From the NCBI GenBank assembly GCA_030524105.1, contig JAUNHE010000001.1, positions 1-64,000 of the forward strand: DNA of 64,000 nt. The letters are read 5' to 3'. Positions 52,370 through 62,654 of the stretch are shown in pieces. Made by a program: the position numbers and the translations under genes. Every line of letters begins with the position of its first letter. Position 1 is the first letter of the stretch. The notes under the pieces are model-generated. The model was not told where the DNA came from. It did no database searches and was given only the letters and a program-made list of their open reading frames with translations. The DNA is from Rothia sp. (in: high G+C Gram-positive bacteria) (lineage in GTDB: Bacteria > Actinomycetota > Actinomycetes > Actinomycetales > Micrococcaceae).

Positions 52370-52736
52370 CATATAGTCAAGTAGCGACAAAAAAGGGAGG
52401 TTGTATCGACGAATCAAGTGCAGCAATCGTAACCGCATTAGGTAGATTTTTATTTAAAATGCGAATTGATTCTGCGAACACGCGGGTACTTCACCTGCAA
52501 TGACGATTTTTTGCTGTACATTCACAGTAAACGGACAATTGGACTCCCAGTCACGGCGACGGTAACTCGGTATACTTGCATGGGAAACTATGCATTTGAA
52601 GAAACTCACATGTTATCTAGTCGATGTACAGAAAAAAATAGGTAAAATTTCTACAGTTGGTGATGTTTAGGGATCTATGGCATCACCTCGCCGGGGGAAT
52701 CCAGCGAAAAGCTTGAATTTAGAGGTGAAAACTTTA
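52370..52736. other. 367-base region upstream of divIVA
   Basis: The region is AT-rich and presumably carries the divIVA promoter. TATACT at 52571-52576 is a good -10 match without a convincing -35. TGTACA-type words recur (GCTGTACATTC near 52513, GATGTACAG near 52624). It includes a possible alternative divIVA start at 52677. No riboswitch or small RNA was recognised. Confidence 0.5.
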
Positions 52737-53423
52737 GTGGCCCTTACACCAGAAGAAGTTATTAACAAACGGTTCCAGGCAACCAAGTTCAAGGAAGGCT
52801 ACAACCCAGAAGAGGTTGATGACTTCCTTGATGAGATCGTTATCGAACTTCGTCGCTTGAACGCGGAAAACTCCAGTCTTAAGCGCCAGCTTGAAGACGC
52901 CGAGAACCGTGCTGCTGAGGCAGAGGCAAATGCTGGGGCAACTACGGCTGTTCCTGCAGTTGCGGTTCAAGAACCTACGACCGAAGAAGTGACGACGGTT
53001 TCTGCCCTGGCAGACGGAAGTGCACCTGCAGGTGGCGCTACCAGCGCCGCATCCCTCCTGGCGATGGCGCAGAAGGTTCACGACGATTACGTACTCGAAG
53101 GACAGCGCGAAAAAGAGCGGCTACTTTCAGAGGGGCGCGACGAGGCTGCCGTGCTGCTAACAACCGCTCAAGAAGAACGCTCCAAGGTACTCGGTGACTT
53201 GACCGAGAGCAAGACTAAGCTTGAGACAACCGTCGAAGAGCTGCGTGGCTTTGAGAAGCAGTACCGTGAAGGCTTGCGCAAGTATCTTGAAGATCAGCTT
53301 GTTGGCCTGGAAGCAGAAGAAAGTATCGAAAAAAAGATCACTCCCGTTAAGCGTCAACCGGGAAGTCGACCTGCGATACCTAGCCCTTCCAAGAACAGCG
53401 GTTCCAGTTTCTTTAACCGATAA
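52737..53423 (+). CDS. divIVA: polar growth and septum-site protein DivIVA (Wag31)
   Basis: DivIVA binds curved membrane at poles and septa and directs wall synthesis in actinobacteria. The N-terminal membrane-binding domain is clear (LTPEEVINKRF, then GYNPEEVDDFLDEIV), followed by coiled coil from about residue 30, an alanine-, threonine- and valine-rich linker, and a second coiled coil (about 115-205). I prefer the GTG giving VALTPEEV, nine bases after AGAGGTG, because family members begin with MALTPE; an in-frame ATG at 52677 after AGGGAT would add 20 residues. Confidence 0.93.
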   Translation: MALTPEEVINKRFQATKFKEGYNPEEVDDFLDEIVIELRRLNAENSSLKRQLEDAENRAAEAEANAGATTAVPAVAVQEPTTEEVTTVSALADGSAPAGGATSAASLLAMAQKVHDDYVLEGQREKERLLSEGRDEAAVLLTTAQEERSKVLGDLTESKTKLETTVEELRGFEKQYREGLRKYLEDQLVGLEAEESIEKKITPVKRQPGSRPAIPSPSKNSGSSFFNR

Positions 53424-53459
53424 ACGGTTGGTGAGCAGCTAGGACAAGTGACTCTAGCT

Positions 53460-53498
53460 CAGGCGGTGAACACCCTAGTCGGGATCGTTTACCGCCTG
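53460..53498 (+). terminator. hairpin after divIVA
   Basis: CAGGCGGTGAA (53460-53470) pairs with TTTACCGCCTG (53488-53498) at 10 of 11 positions around a 17-base loop, 36 bases after the stop. There is no U-tract. It probably ends the divIVA transcript before lspA. Confidence 0.6.
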
Positions 53499-53614
53499 AT
53501 CCTGCCCTAGAGATTGAGCTTGCTGCTAGCGGGCCCTTGCCTGCCTGCAGCTGCTTGGCCAGTGTTATCCTGGGATAAGGATAGGTCAGCCAAGACACAG
53601 AGAGGGAAGTCTTT

Positions 53615-54202
53615 TTGGATACATCACAAGAGATTGAGCCTCGCAAAAGGGAGCGGCCCTTGCGCAGGGCCGATCGAAAACCGGCTACCCTTTCTGGCAG
53701 GTCAAAATTACTGCTGGCTTTAGGGTTGACGCTCTTGGCCTGGGGTAGCGATCAAGCCCTTAAAGCTCTTGTGGAGACAAGAATGACGCTGGGGGAGCGA
53801 ATCCCCGTTATCGACGGTTTACTGTGGTGGCACTATATTCTTAATCCCGGTGCAGCCTTTTCTATGGGAGAAGAATTTACCTGGGTTTTTACTCTGATCA
53901 TGGTGGCAGCGGTCCTGGTCTGTCTTTACTATCTGGTTCAGGCTCAGGCTAGTTCTTGGATTTTTTCTTTATCCCTGCTGCTGGGCGGTGTTTTGGGTAA
54001 TCTGACCGATAGGCTCTTCCGCCCTCCTGGCTTTGGGGTAGGCCAGGTGGTGGACTACATTTCAGTTGGAAAGTTTGCCATTTTTAATATTGCGGATGCC
54101 TGTATCTGTACTGCCATGGGTTTGCTAGTTCTGCTTGTTTTCCGCGGTATTAAACTCAACGGAGAACGCGAAGAAACTGCTTCTGCTAGAGGGGACCGCT
54201 AG
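53615..54202 (+). CDS. lspA: lipoprotein signal peptidase (signal peptidase II)
   Basis: LspA cleaves the signal peptide of diacylated prolipoproteins in the membrane. Four membrane segments follow a basic tail of about 30 residues. The two catalytic aspartates are D132 in NLTDRLF and D161 in NIADACI, and NPGAAFSM near 80 is the conserved substrate-side stretch. Its 195 residues are slightly long because of the tail. The start is TTG with AGAGGGAAG five bases upstream. The pseudouridine synthase gene begins at the very next base after its stop. Confidence 0.95.
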   Translation: MDTSQEIEPRKRERPLRRADRKPATLSGRSKLLLALGLTLLAWGSDQALKALVETRMTLGERIPVIDGLLWWHYILNPGAAFSMGEEFTWVFTLIMVAAVLVCLYYLVQAQASSWIFSLSLLLGGVLGNLTDRLFRPPGFGVGQVVDYISVGKFAIFNIADACICTAMGLLVLLVFRGIKLNGEREETASARGDR

Positions 54203-55162
54203 GTGCAGCAGCGCATTAAAGATTCTTTTGAAGTGAAGGCCCAGGCAGGTTTACGTCTTGATGCTGCTCTTGCCCAGGCACTGGATGTGAGTCGTGTTCA
54301 GGCTAGTGAATGGATTAAGGCGGGTTATGTGAGGCTGACGCAGCCGGGGGGACAAAAACTCTGCCCAGCAAAAAGTTTTAAACTTGCTCAGGGAGACCTG
54401 GTAGAAATAGATGCTCCCGCTCCCCGGGATCTTAGCAGCATAAGACCCCATACAGTAGCTGGTTTTTCCATCCTCTTTGAAGATGAAGATCTGGTAGTGA
54501 TAGAAAAACCTGCAGGCCTTGCTGCCCACCCTTCTCCTGGCTGGCACGGCCCAACAGTCCTTAGTGCCCTGCTGGCTGAAGGCGTCAGTATTTCCACCTC
54601 CGGCGCAGCTGAGCGGCAGGGGATTGTGCACCGGCTCGATGTAGGAACATCGGGGCTGATGGTGGTTGCTAAAACGGAAGAGGCCTATACCAAACTTAAG
54701 CGCGCCTTTAAAGAGCGGCAGGTAAAAAAGATCTACCATGCACTTGTTCAGGGACTGCCGGACCCTCTTAAGGGCACTATTGCAGCACCGATTGCCAGGC
54801 ACCCCGGCTATGAATGGAAGTTTGCCGTGGTAGAGGGCGGACGTCAGGCTATAACTGATTACAGGGTTCTGGAAGCCTTTGGCCCGGCCAGTTTGCTAGA
54901 GATTCGGCTGCATACCGGTAGAACCCACCAAATCAGGGTACATTTTTCGGCCCTTAAGCATCCTTGTGCCGGGGATTTAACCTACGGAGCTGACCCCGCT
55001 ATCAGTGCTAACCTGGGCTTAACCCGGCAGTGGCTTCATGCTCGTCAGCTTGGCTTTGATCATCCGGCCAGCGGTGACTACCTGGAATTTATGAGCGACT
55101 ACCCGCAAGATCTTCAATTTGCTCTGGACTACCTAGCTGCCGGGCAGACCAGCCTTAACTAG
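54203..55162 (+). CDS. RluD-type 23S rRNA pseudouridine synthase
   Basis: This RluA/RluD-family enzyme isomerises uridines in large-subunit rRNA. An N-terminal S4 RNA-binding domain (about 10-75, LDAALAQALDVSRVQASEWI) precedes the catalytic domain with the aspartate D146 in HRLDVGTSGLMVVAKT and the late GRTHQIRVHFSAL near 238. It has 319 residues. GTG directly follows the lspA stop, so it is surely co-translated. The exact target position is inferred from the family only. Confidence 0.92.
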   Translation: MQQRIKDSFEVKAQAGLRLDAALAQALDVSRVQASEWIKAGYVRLTQPGGQKLCPAKSFKLAQGDLVEIDAPAPRDLSSIRPHTVAGFSILFEDEDLVVIEKPAGLAAHPSPGWHGPTVLSALLAEGVSISTSGAAERQGIVHRLDVGTSGLMVVAKTEEAYTKLKRAFKERQVKKIYHALVQGLPDPLKGTIAAPIARHPGYEWKFAVVEGGRQAITDYRVLEAFGPASLLEIRLHTGRTHQIRVHFSALKHPCAGDLTYGADPAISANLGLTRQWLHARQLGFDHPASGDYLEFMSDYPQDLQFALDYLAAGQTSLN

Positions 55163-55198
55163 TGGCTGCGGTACAAACCTATAGAAAGATGAGAAAAC

Positions 55199-58100
55199 GT
55201 GAGCGCAAAAGGATTTGCCCATCTGCACGTGCATACCGAATATTCCATGCTTGACGGTGCTGCCCGCATTACAGACCTATTTGACCACGCTCATGAACTA
55301 GGCATGGACGCCGTAGCCACAACGGATCATGGCTTTCTTTTTGGAGCCTTTGACTTTTGGAACAAGGCCCGCCAGCACGGCATTAAACCCATTATTGGTC
55401 TTGAAGCCTACCTGACTCCGGGTACACACCGTAGCGACAGGTCCAGGGTACGCTGGGGAGACAATGCCGGCCGTGATGATGTCTCTGGCGGTGGAGCCTA
55501 CACCCACATGACCATGTGGGCAGAAACTACCCAAGGGATGCATAATCTTTTTCGTGCTTCTTCCCTGGCATCCCTGGAAGGCCAGCTCTACAAACCACGA
55601 ATGGACCGGGAGCTGCTTGAAACCTACCACAAGGGCCTGATTGCTACGACCGGCTGCCCCTCTGGAGAAGTGCAGACACGTTTACGCCTTGGCCAGTATC
55701 AGGAAGCGGTGCAGGCTGCCTCCGATTTTCGTGACATCTTTGGCCCAGAGAATTTTTACTGTGAAATCATGGATCACGGGCTGCAGATTGAAAAAAATGT
55801 AATGGCTGATCTGCATAAACTGGCCAAGCAGCTTAAGCTGCCCCTGGTTGCTACCAATGACTTGCACTACACCAGGTACGAAGATCATCGGGCACATGCG
55901 GCTCTCTTGTGTGTGCAGTCCGGTTCAACCATGCAGGACCCAAAACGTTTTAAATTTGATGCCGAAGACTTTTACCTCAAATCCCCGGAAGAAATGCGCC
56001 ACCTCTTTAGGGATTACCCGCAGGCCTGCGACAACACCCTAGAGATTGCTGAACGTTGCAGGGTTGAGTTTGATATGACTGCCAACTACATGCCAGACTT
56101 TCCCACTCCAGAGGGTGAAAACGAAGAATCCTGGTTTGTTAAAGAAGTTGAACGTGGTCTGCACTACCGGTTTCCCCGCGGAATACCGGATAAGGTGCGT
56201 CAGCAGGCTGACTACGAGGTTGGTATTATCACCCAGATGGGCTTCCCCGGCTATTTTTTGGTGGTGGCCGACTTTATCAACTGGGCTAAAAATAATGGAA
56301 TCCGGGTTGGTCCTGGCCGCGGCTCTGGTGCAGGGTCTATGGTGGCTTACGCTATGCGTATTACCGAGCTGAATCCCTTAGAACACGACTTAATTTTTGA
56401 GCGCTTCTTAAATCCGGACCGGGTTTCCATGCCTGACTTCGACGTTGATTTTGACGACCGGCGCCGCTCAGAAGTCATCCACTATGTCACCGAAAAATAC
56501 GGGGAAGACAAGGTAGCTATGATCGTCACCTACGGTACGATCAAAGCTAAGCAAGCCCTTAAAGATTCTGCCCGGGTGCTGGGTTACCCTTTCTCTACCG
56601 GCGAGCGCCTGACTAAGGCCATGCCTGACGATGTGATGGGTAAGAATATTGCCTTAACTAATGTCTATAACAAAGAGGACAAACGTTATAAGGATGCCCA
56701 GGAGTTGCGTGATCTGCTTGAATCAGATGCTGATGCCCAGAAGGTTTTTGATACAGCTGTTGGTCTTGAGGGCTTGAAGCGGCAGTGGGGTGTGCACGCA
56801 GCCGGTGTTATTATGTCTAGTCATAATTTGATTGACGTGATCCCTATTATGAGGCGTGAGCAGGACGGCCAGGTAATCACCCAGTTTGATTACCCCACCT
56901 GTGAAGGCTTGGGGCTCATTAAGATGGATTTTCTGGGGCTGCGGAACCTAACCATTATTTCGGATGCTCTTGAAAATATTAAGCTTAACCGGGATTTTGA
57001 GCTAGATTTAGAGGCTTTAGAGCTTGATGATGCTGCTTCTTACCAGCTTCTTGCCCGCGGTGATACTCTGGGGGTTTTTCAGCTGGACGGCGGTCCTATG
57101 CGGTCGCTGCTTAAGCTGATGCAGCCGGATCACTTTGAGCATATTTCTGCGGTTTTAGCCCTCTATAGGCCCGGTCCTATGGGGGCGAATTCTCATACAA
57201 ACTATGCCTTGCGTAAGAATGGATTGCAGGAAGTTAGCCCTATTCATCCTGAGCTTGCCGAACCTTTGGCCCATATTTTGGATACGACCTATGGGTTGAT
57301 TGTTTACCAGGAGCAGGTGATGGCTATTGCCCAGAAGGTGGCCAATTATTCCTTGGGCGAGGCAGATATTCTGCGCCGGGCTATGGGTAAGAAAAAGAAA
57401 GCTGAGCTGGATAAGCAGTACGCGACTTTTCGTCAGGGTATGCTGGATAACGGTTATTCAGAGGCGGCTGTCAAGGCCTTGTGGGATATTTTGCTGCCCT
57501 TTTCTGACTATGCTTTTAATAAGGCCCATACGGCTGCTTACGGTCTTGTTTCTTACTGGACAGCCTATTTGAAGGCTCATTATCCTGCCGAGTATATGGC
57601 TGCCTTGCTGACTTCTGTTGGTGATGATAAGGATAAGCTTGCCCTGTATCTTAATGAGTGCCGGCATATGAAGATCACGGTGCTACCGCCGGATGTTAAT
57701 GAGTCGGAGCTGAATTTTACTCCTGTTGGTGATGACATCCGTTTTGGGATGGGGGCAATTCGTAACGTTGGTTCTAACGTGGTTACTGCTATGGTGCAGG
57801 CTCGTCAGGACAAGGGTAAGTTTGAATCTTTCCATGATTTTTTGCAGAAGGTGCCTGCCTTGGTGTGTAATAAGCGCACCATTGATTCTCTTATTAAGTC
57901 TGGGGCTTTTGATGAGCTGGGCCATCTGCGTCGGGCTTTGTCTATGGTTCATGAGGAGGCTGTTGATGCTACGGTTTCTTTGAAGCGTCAGGAGGCTGCT
58001 GGTCAGTTTGATCTTTTTGGTGGAATGGGTTTGGCTGAGTCAGATCCGGCTTCTGATCTGATGGTGACTATCCCCGAGGTTCCCGAGTGGGATAAACGGG

Positions 58101-58741
58101 ACAAGCTTAATTTTGAACGGGAGATGCTGGGGCTTTATGTTTCTGATCATCCCCTGCGTGGTTTGGAAGGCCAGTTGGATGCTTTGGCTGATTCTTCGGT
58201 TCAGTCCTTACTTTCCGATGAGTCTCATAAGCCGGATGGGGCAACGGTGACCGTTGCTGGCATGATTACTTCTGTTTCTCGTCGAGTAGCCAAGGCTTCC
58301 GGTAATCCTTATGCTCGTATTGAGTTGGAGGATAGGACTGGTTCTATTGAGGTTATGTTTTTTGGTCGGGCCTATGAGCCGATTGCTTCGGTGCTTACCG
58401 ACGATCTGATTTGCACCATTAAGGGTAAGTTACAGCGGCGCGATGATGGTTCTGTGACTATTAGCGCCCAAGAACTTAATGTTCCTGAGATCTCGGCTGA
58501 GGCGGGGGAAGGCCCGGTGGTTATTGCCATGCCGGAGTATAAGGCAACTGAGCAGGTTTTAAGGCAGTTACAAACTATCTTGCGTGAGCATAGGGGGGAG
58601 GCTGAGGTTCGTCTTGCTTTGGCTACTCGTTCTGGGCGGCTGCTGATGCGGCTGGGGGCGGATTTGCGGGTGCAGCCTAACCCGGCGCTCTACGGTGACC
58701 TTAAGGTGCTCTTGGGTCCGGCCTGCCTGGAGGTCTCCTAG
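55199..58741 (+). CDS. dnaE: DNA polymerase III alpha subunit
   Basis: This is the replicative polymerase catalytic subunit. The N-terminal PHP domain (HLHVHTEYSMLDG near residue 7, TTDHGFLFGA near 41) keeps its metal-binding histidines and may proofread, as shown for mycobacterial DnaE1. The polymerase aspartates lie in MPDFDVDFDDRR near 411; the fingers contain FNKAHTAAYGLVSYW near 770, and an OB domain begins near 1010. The 1180-residue length is normal. The GTG start has only a weak site. Codons in the last 40% of the gene end in T far more often than those in the first half. Confidence 0.97.
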   Translation: MSAKGFAHLHVHTEYSMLDGAARITDLFDHAHELGMDAVATTDHGFLFGAFDFWNKARQHGIKPIIGLEAYLTPGTHRSDRSRVRWGDNAGRDDVSGGGAYTHMTMWAETTQGMHNLFRASSLASLEGQLYKPRMDRELLETYHKGLIATTGCPSGEVQTRLRLGQYQEAVQAASDFRDIFGPENFYCEIMDHGLQIEKNVMADLHKLAKQLKLPLVATNDLHYTRYEDHRAHAALLCVQSGSTMQDPKRFKFDAEDFYLKSPEEMRHLFRDYPQACDNTLEIAERCRVEFDMTANYMPDFPTPEGENEESWFVKEVERGLHYRFPRGIPDKVRQQADYEVGIITQMGFPGYFLVVADFINWAKNNGIRVGPGRGSGAGSMVAYAMRITELNPLEHDLIFERFLNPDRVSMPDFDVDFDDRRRSEVIHYVTEKYGEDKVAMIVTYGTIKAKQALKDSARVLGYPFSTGERLTKAMPDDVMGKNIALTNVYNKEDKRYKDAQELRDLLESDADAQKVFDTAVGLEGLKRQWGVHAAGVIMSSHNLIDVIPIMRREQDGQVITQFDYPTCEGLGLIKMDFLGLRNLTIISDALENIKLNRDFELDLEALELDDAASYQLLARGDTLGVFQLDGGPMRSLLKLMQPDHFEHISAVLALYRPGPMGANSHTNYALRKNGLQEVSPIHPELAEPLAHILDTTYGLIVYQEQVMAIAQKVANYSLGEADILRRAMGKKKKAELDKQYATFRQGMLDNGYSEAAVKALWDILLPFSDYAFNKAHTAAYGLVSYWTAYLKAHYPAEYMAALLTSVGDDKDKLALYLNECRHMKITVLPPDVNESELNFTPVGDDIRFGMGAIRNVGSNVVTAMVQARQDKGKFESFHDFLQKVPALVCNKRTIDSLIKSGAFDELGHLRRALSMVHEEAVDATVSLKRQEAAGQFDLFGGMGLAESDPASDLMVTIPEVPEWDKRDKLNFEREMLGLYVSDHPLRGLEGQLDALADSSVQSLLSDESHKPDGATVTVAGMITSVSRRVAKASGNPYARIELEDRTGSIEVMFFGRAYEPIASVLTDDLICTIKGKLQRRDDGSVTISAQELNVPEISAEAGEGPVVIAMPEYKATEQVLRQLQTILREHRGEAEVRLALATRSGRLLMRLGADLRVQPNPALYGDLKVLLGPACLEVS

Positions 58742-58840
58742 TTTGGGGTCTGGCCTTAGCCTTTGTCCGTTAAAAAGCCGGGTTACTTGTTCTTCTGTAG
58801 CTAGACTGGGAGGGTGAAGAGTTCAGTGGAGGAAAACTTA

Positions 58841-60172
58841 ATGACTGTACCTGTCTTACGGACAATAGATCTGCGCGGGCAAGATTTGAGTCAGGCTCAG
58901 CTGGGGGCGGTGCTGCCGCGTCAGGGTTCCCAGTATCGTCGTTCGGTAGAGCAGAAGGTGCAGCAGATTATTGACCGGGTTGGTCGTGAAGGTGCTCCTT
59001 ATGTTAAAGAGCTGGCGGCGCAGTTTGATGGGGTTCAGCAGGAGAAGCTGAGGGTGGCGCCGGAGCGTCTGGCTGCTGCTGCTAAGAATCTGGATCCGCT
59101 TCTTAAGGAGAGCCTGGAGATTTCTATTAGCCGGGCCCGAGCTTTTGCCCGGGTGCAGCGGCCGCAGGATGCAGCTCTTGAACTTGCTCCCGGTGCCCGG
59201 TTAACACATCGGTGGGTTCCGGTGGATCGGGCGGGTATTTATGTGCCCGGGGGGTTGGCTGTTTATCCCTCATCGGTGGTGATGAACGTTGTTCCTGCGC
59301 AGGCTGCGGGGGTGGAGTCTATTCTGCTGTGTAGTCCACCGCAGAAGGAATTTGCCGGAGAGCCCCATCCAACTATTCTGGCTGCTGCCCATCTGCTGGG
59401 GGTCAGTCAGGTGTGGGCTATTGGTGGGGCCCAGGCTATAGCTGCTATGGCGCTTGGTTTGCTGGACGGGGCAGAAGAGCTGGTGGCGGTTGATACGGTT
59501 ACCGGCCCGGGCAATATTTATGTTGCCCTGGCTAAGCGGGCTCTGCAAGGGAAAATAGGAATAGATAGCGAAGCTGGCCCGACAGAAATTGCCGTGATAG
59601 CCGATGCCCAGGCAAATCCTTCCTACGTTGCTGCGGACCTTATTTCACAGGCTGAGCATGATCCTCAGGCGGCTGCGGTACTTATTACGGATAGCCCTGA
59701 GCTAGCCGGGCAGGTTCAGTCCTGCCTGCGAGAGCAGATTGGGGCAAGTAAACATGCCCAGCGGATTACTACTTCTTTACAGGGCCAGCAGTCTGCCCTC
59801 ATCCTTACCGATGATGAGCAGCAGTCTGTGGCTGTTGCCAATGCTTATGCTGCTGAACATTTAGAGATTCAGACCCGTCACCCCGACCGGCTGGCAGCAA
59901 AAATTCGTCATGCAGGAGCAATTTTTTTGGGTCCGTATTCTCCGGTAGCTTTGGGGGACTACGCTGCCGGTTCTAACCATGTTCTGCCGACGGGGGGAAC
60001 AGCTGCCTTTGCTTCTGGGCTCTCTACGGCTTCTTTTATGAAGGCGGTTCAGGTGATCGATTACTCTGCCTCTGCCTTGGCTCAGCTGGCTGAGCCTATT
60101 GTGGCCTTGGCTCAGAGTGAAGATCTTCCTGCACACGGTCAAGCGGTCAGTCTCAGAATGGGTGGGCAGTAA
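58841..60172 (+). CDS. hisD: histidinol dehydrogenase
   Basis: HisD performs the last two steps of histidine synthesis, histidinol to histidine with two NAD. Signatures are present: [20 protein letters not shown] near residue 128, [17 protein letters not shown] near 223, zinc-site [12 protein letters not shown] near 266, AAEHLEIQT near 335 and [13 protein letters not shown] near 369. I start at the ATG after GGAGG rather than nine codons earlier; this gives 443 residues. No other his genes are in the window. nrdR follows after two bases. Confidence 0.96.
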   Translation: MTVPVLRTIDLRGQDLSQAQLGAVLPRQGSQYRRSVEQKVQQIIDRVGREGAPYVKELAAQFDGVQQEKLRVAPERLAAAAKNLDPLLKESLEISISRARAFARVQRPQDAALELAPGARLTHRWVPVDRAGIYVPGGLAVYPSSVVMNVVPAQAAGVESILLCSPPQKEFAGEPHPTILAAAHLLGVSQVWAIGGAQAIAAMALGLLDGAEELVAVDTVTGPGNIYVALAKRALQGKIGIDSEAGPTEIAVIADAQANPSYVAADLISQAEHDPQAAAVLITDSPELAGQVQSCLREQIGASKHAQRITTSLQGQQSALILTDDEQQSVAVANAYAAEHLEIQTRHPDRLAAKIRHAGAIFLGPYSPVALGDYAAGSNHVLPTGGTAAFASGLSTASFMKAVQVIDYSASALAQLAEPIVALAQSEDLPAHGQAVSLRMGGQ

Positions 60173-60174
60173 GA

Positions 60175-60726
60175 ATGTACTGTCCTTACTGCCGGCACCT
60201 AGATTCGCGGGTTGTTGATTCACGAACGACTGACGACGGGGCGGCAATCCGCCGTCGCCGCCAATGTACTGACTGCGGTCGACGTTTTACCACGGTGGAG
60301 ACTACCTCAGTATCGGTTATTAAACGTTCTGGGGTTACCGAGCCTTTTGATCGGCAGAAGATAATCTCTGGTGTGCGTAAGGCCTGCCAGGGCAGGCCTG
60401 TCAGCCAGGACGATTTGGCTAAATTAGCTCAGGAAGTTGAGGAGAGCATCCGGGCTAAAGGCTTAGCAGAAATTGATGCCCACGAGGTGGGGTTGACCAT
60501 TCTTGAGCCGCTCTCTCGTTTGGATACGGTGGCTTACCTGCGTTTTGCTTCGGTTTACCAGGCTTTTGATAGCCTGGCTGACTTTGAAGAAGCTATTGCT
60601 AACCTGCGGCGGGGCCACAGTAAGGCGGGTAAGGCAAACGAGGCTAAGAAGAGTAGCAGGAACCGGGAAAAGGCCAGCCCTGCTAAGGCTCAGCAGATAG
60701 ACCCGGACCAGCCTACTCTGCTCTGA
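60175..60726 (+). CDS. nrdR: ribonucleotide reductase repressor NrdR
   Basis: NrdR senses ATP/dATP and represses ribonucleotide reductase genes. The zinc ribbon (CPYC near residue 2, CTDCGRRF near 31) is followed by the ATP-cone (about 47-137, with [16 protein letters not shown]). About 40 lysine- and serine-rich residues extend beyond the usual 150. It is almost contiguous with hisD, though no function connects them. Its stop faces the ppgK stop six bases away. The nrd genes it would regulate are not in the window. Confidence 0.95.
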   Translation: MYCPYCRHLDSRVVDSRTTDDGAAIRRRRQCTDCGRRFTTVETTSVSVIKRSGVTEPFDRQKIISGVRKACQGRPVSQDDLAKLAQEVEESIRAKGLAEIDAHEVGLTILEPLSRLDTVAYLRFASVYQAFDSLADFEEAIANLRRGHSKAGKANEAKKSSRNREKASPAKAQQIDPDQPTLL

Positions 60727-60732
60727 GGTGGG

Positions 60733-61566
60733 CTAGGGCGCAGGTTGCTGGCTAGCAGCCCAGAGGGCGGCACCTACAATGCCGGCATTGTTGCGCAGGT
60801 CAGCCATGACAATGGGGGTGCTGATGTCATCTTCAAAGTAGGGTAGGAATTTATCTGGGTTTTTAGAAATTCCGCCACCAATAATAAAGAGATCTGGGGA
60901 GAAGAGCATCTCTAGGTGGGAAAAGTAGCGTCGTAGGCGCTTACCGTACTTTTTCCAGGAGAGGTCTTCCCGTTCCCGGGCTCTAGCGGAGGCTAGCTTT
61001 TCGGCCTCATATCCGTCAATCTCCAGGTGACCGAGTTCGGTGTTAGGCAGTAGCTGACCGTTGACGATGAGGGCTGAGCCAATTCCGGTTCCCAGCGTAA
61101 TCACTGCAATAACTCCTGCCCGGTTTTTACCCTGACCGTATCTGGCTTCAGCTAAGCCTGCTGCGTCGGCATCGTTGAGGGCACGAACAGGTCTGCCCTT
61201 TAAAGCCTGGGACATAATGCCCTCTAAGTCTGCTCCTAACCAGCTGGAATCAACGTTGGCAGCTGAGTAGGTTATACCGTTTTTAACGATGGCAGGAAAA
61301 TCAATACCGACGGCAGTGTCGGGTGCTGGTGCCTGATCTCGAGCCTGTAGTTCAGCCACAATTTCGGCAGCAACCTGTGCACAGGCTTGTGGGGTAGCCG
61401 GTGACGGGGTGGGAATTCGGTAGCGTTCGCCGACAAGCTGGCCGGTATTTAGGTTAACAATTCCACCTTTAATACCGGTTCCACCAATATCGATACCGAG
61501 GGTGAGGTCAGGGTCCTGTTCCTGGGCTGGCTGGGACTGCTGTGCGGGGCTTTTGTCGTGATGCAT
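60733..61566 (-). CDS. ppgK: polyphosphate glucokinase
   Basis: This ROK-family enzyme phosphorylates glucose with inorganic polyphosphate, often also with ATP; it is characteristic of actinobacteria. The phosphate loop [15 protein letters not shown] is near residue 22, the catalytic aspartate lies around [12 protein letters not shown] near 88, GTGIGSALI near 155, and LGHLEIDGY near 174. Its 277 residues fit. It lies 20 bases downstream of map on the same strand, a conserved pairing in Micrococcaceae as I recall. The ribosome site is weak. Confidence 0.93.
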   Translation of the reverse strand: MHHDKSPAQQSQPAQEQDPDLTLGIDIGGTGIKGGIVNLNTGQLVGERYRIPTPSPATPQACAQVAAEIVAELQARDQAPAPDTAVGIDFPAIVKNGITYSAANVDSSWLGADLEGIMSQALKGRPVRALNDADAAGLAEARYGQGKNRAGVIAVITLGTGIGSALIVNGQLLPNTELGHLEIDGYEAEKLASARAREREDLSWKKYGKRLRRYFSHLEMLFSPDLFIIGGGISKNPDKFLPYFEDDISTPIVMADLRNNAGIVGAALWAASQQPAP

Positions 61567-61586
61567 GCTTATATACTCGATCCAGG

Positions 61587-62507
61587 TTAAGGGATGGGAT
61601 TGCTAGGTAAGGTTAGAATGTCGGCACCAGTTTCGGTGACCACCAGAGTGTGCTCAAATTGGGCGCTCCGTTTTCTGTCTTTGGTGACCACAGTCCAGTC
61701 GTCAGCCCAGAGCTCCCAGTCAATGCTGCCCAAAGTTAGCATGGGTTCAATGGTGAAGATCATGCCCGGCTCCATCAGGGTGCTGTAGGCTGGTGCGGCA
61801 TCGTAGTGTGGGATGATAAGCCCGGAATGGAATTCCCGGCCGACACCGTGGCCGGTGAAGTCTCGAACTACTCCGTAACCAAAGCGAGCGGCATACTTTT
61901 CGATGACTCTGCCAATAACATTAATTTGCCGGCCGGGCTGAACCGCTTTAATAGCTCGGTCCAGGGCCTGCTTTGTGCGTTCAACCAGCAGGCGGGACTG
62001 CTCATCAACCTTACCAATGAGCAAGGTCAGGTTGGTATCGCCGTGCATACCGTTTTTGTAGGCGGTGACGTCCAGGTTAAGAATATCGCCTTCCTCAAGT
62101 ACCGTTGAATCGGGGATGCCGTGGCAGATCACTTCGTTGAGGGAGGTGCAAACACTTTTAGTAAAACCCTTGTAACCGACGGTGGAGGGGTAGGCCCCAT
62201 GATCACAAATATACTCGTGAACCAGGATATCTATCTGGTTTGTACTGGTCCCGGGAAGCGCAATTTTGCTGGCCTCTACCAGGGCATTAGCGGCAATAGT
62301 ACCGGCCTGGCGAACCAGCTCAATTTCTTGGGCCGTATACATATTGGAATCGTGCCCTTCTTGGGCTGTCAGCTTTCCGACATACTCGGGCCGCTCAATA
62401 TGGTCAGGAACCTTACGCAGCGGTGCCACTCGTCCTGGCTGGAGTCGGCCGATCGGAGCTTGGCCAGGTTGGGCAGGTGCATTGTGAGAGCTGATGGGTT
62501 GTGCCAT
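61587..62507 (-). CDS. map: methionine aminopeptidase type I
   Basis: Map removes the initiator methionine from nascent proteins. It has the type I fold with an N-terminal extension of about 45 residues. Metal ligands lie in [17 protein letters not shown] near residue 150, [12 protein letters not shown] near 218, and [10 protein letters not shown] near 254. I start at the ATG ending at 62507, preceded by TGGAGATC, giving 306 residues; an ATG three codons upstream has no site, and longer forms run through the intergenic hairpin. It is probably co-transcribed with ppgK. Confidence 0.94.
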   Translation of the reverse strand: MAQPISSHNAPAQPGQAPIGRLQPGRVAPLRKVPDHIERPEYVGKLTAQEGHDSNMYTAQEIELVRQAGTIAANALVEASKIALPGTSTNQIDILVHEYICDHGAYPSTVGYKGFTKSVCTSLNEVICHGIPDSTVLEEGDILNLDVTAYKNGMHGDTNLTLLIGKVDEQSRLLVERTKQALDRAIKAVQPGRQINVIGRVIEKYAARFGYGVVRDFTGHGVGREFHSGLIIPHYDAAPAYSTLMEPGMIFTIEPMLTLGSIDWELWADDWTVVTKDRKRSAQFEHTLVVTETGADILTLPSNPIP

Positions 62508-62558
62508 GATCTCCATGCTAATGGTTTTTTTAACGGGTTTGTGTATTGAGCCGGTCAA

Positions 62559-62600
62559 CCCGGCCCCTGAGTAGAGTAAAAACTTTGCTCGGGGGCCGGG
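62559..62600. promoter_or_regulatory. GC-rich hairpin in the map / SPOR-like divergent region
   Basis: CCCGGCCCCTGAG (62559-62571) and CTCGGGGGCCGGG (62588-62600) pair at 12 of 13 positions around a 16-base loop. It lies upstream of both divergent genes, where a terminator is not expected. On the plus strand AGGTTTTAGACT follows, so a leader attenuator for the next gene is possible. Confidence 0.55.
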
Positions 62601-62654
62601 AGGTTTTAGACTGGGTGCTAGGTGATCCTTAAGACAAGGAAGGAAAACTAGACC

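Noticed and set aside
52370-52736. Possible riboswitch or RNase P RNA upstream of divIVA
   Set aside because: I found no conserved RNase P or known riboswitch core words, and the length fits an ordinary promoter region.
62121-62549. 142-codon plus-strand frame opposite map
   Set aside because: It is antisense to conserved map codons and has no ribosome site or recognisable domain.
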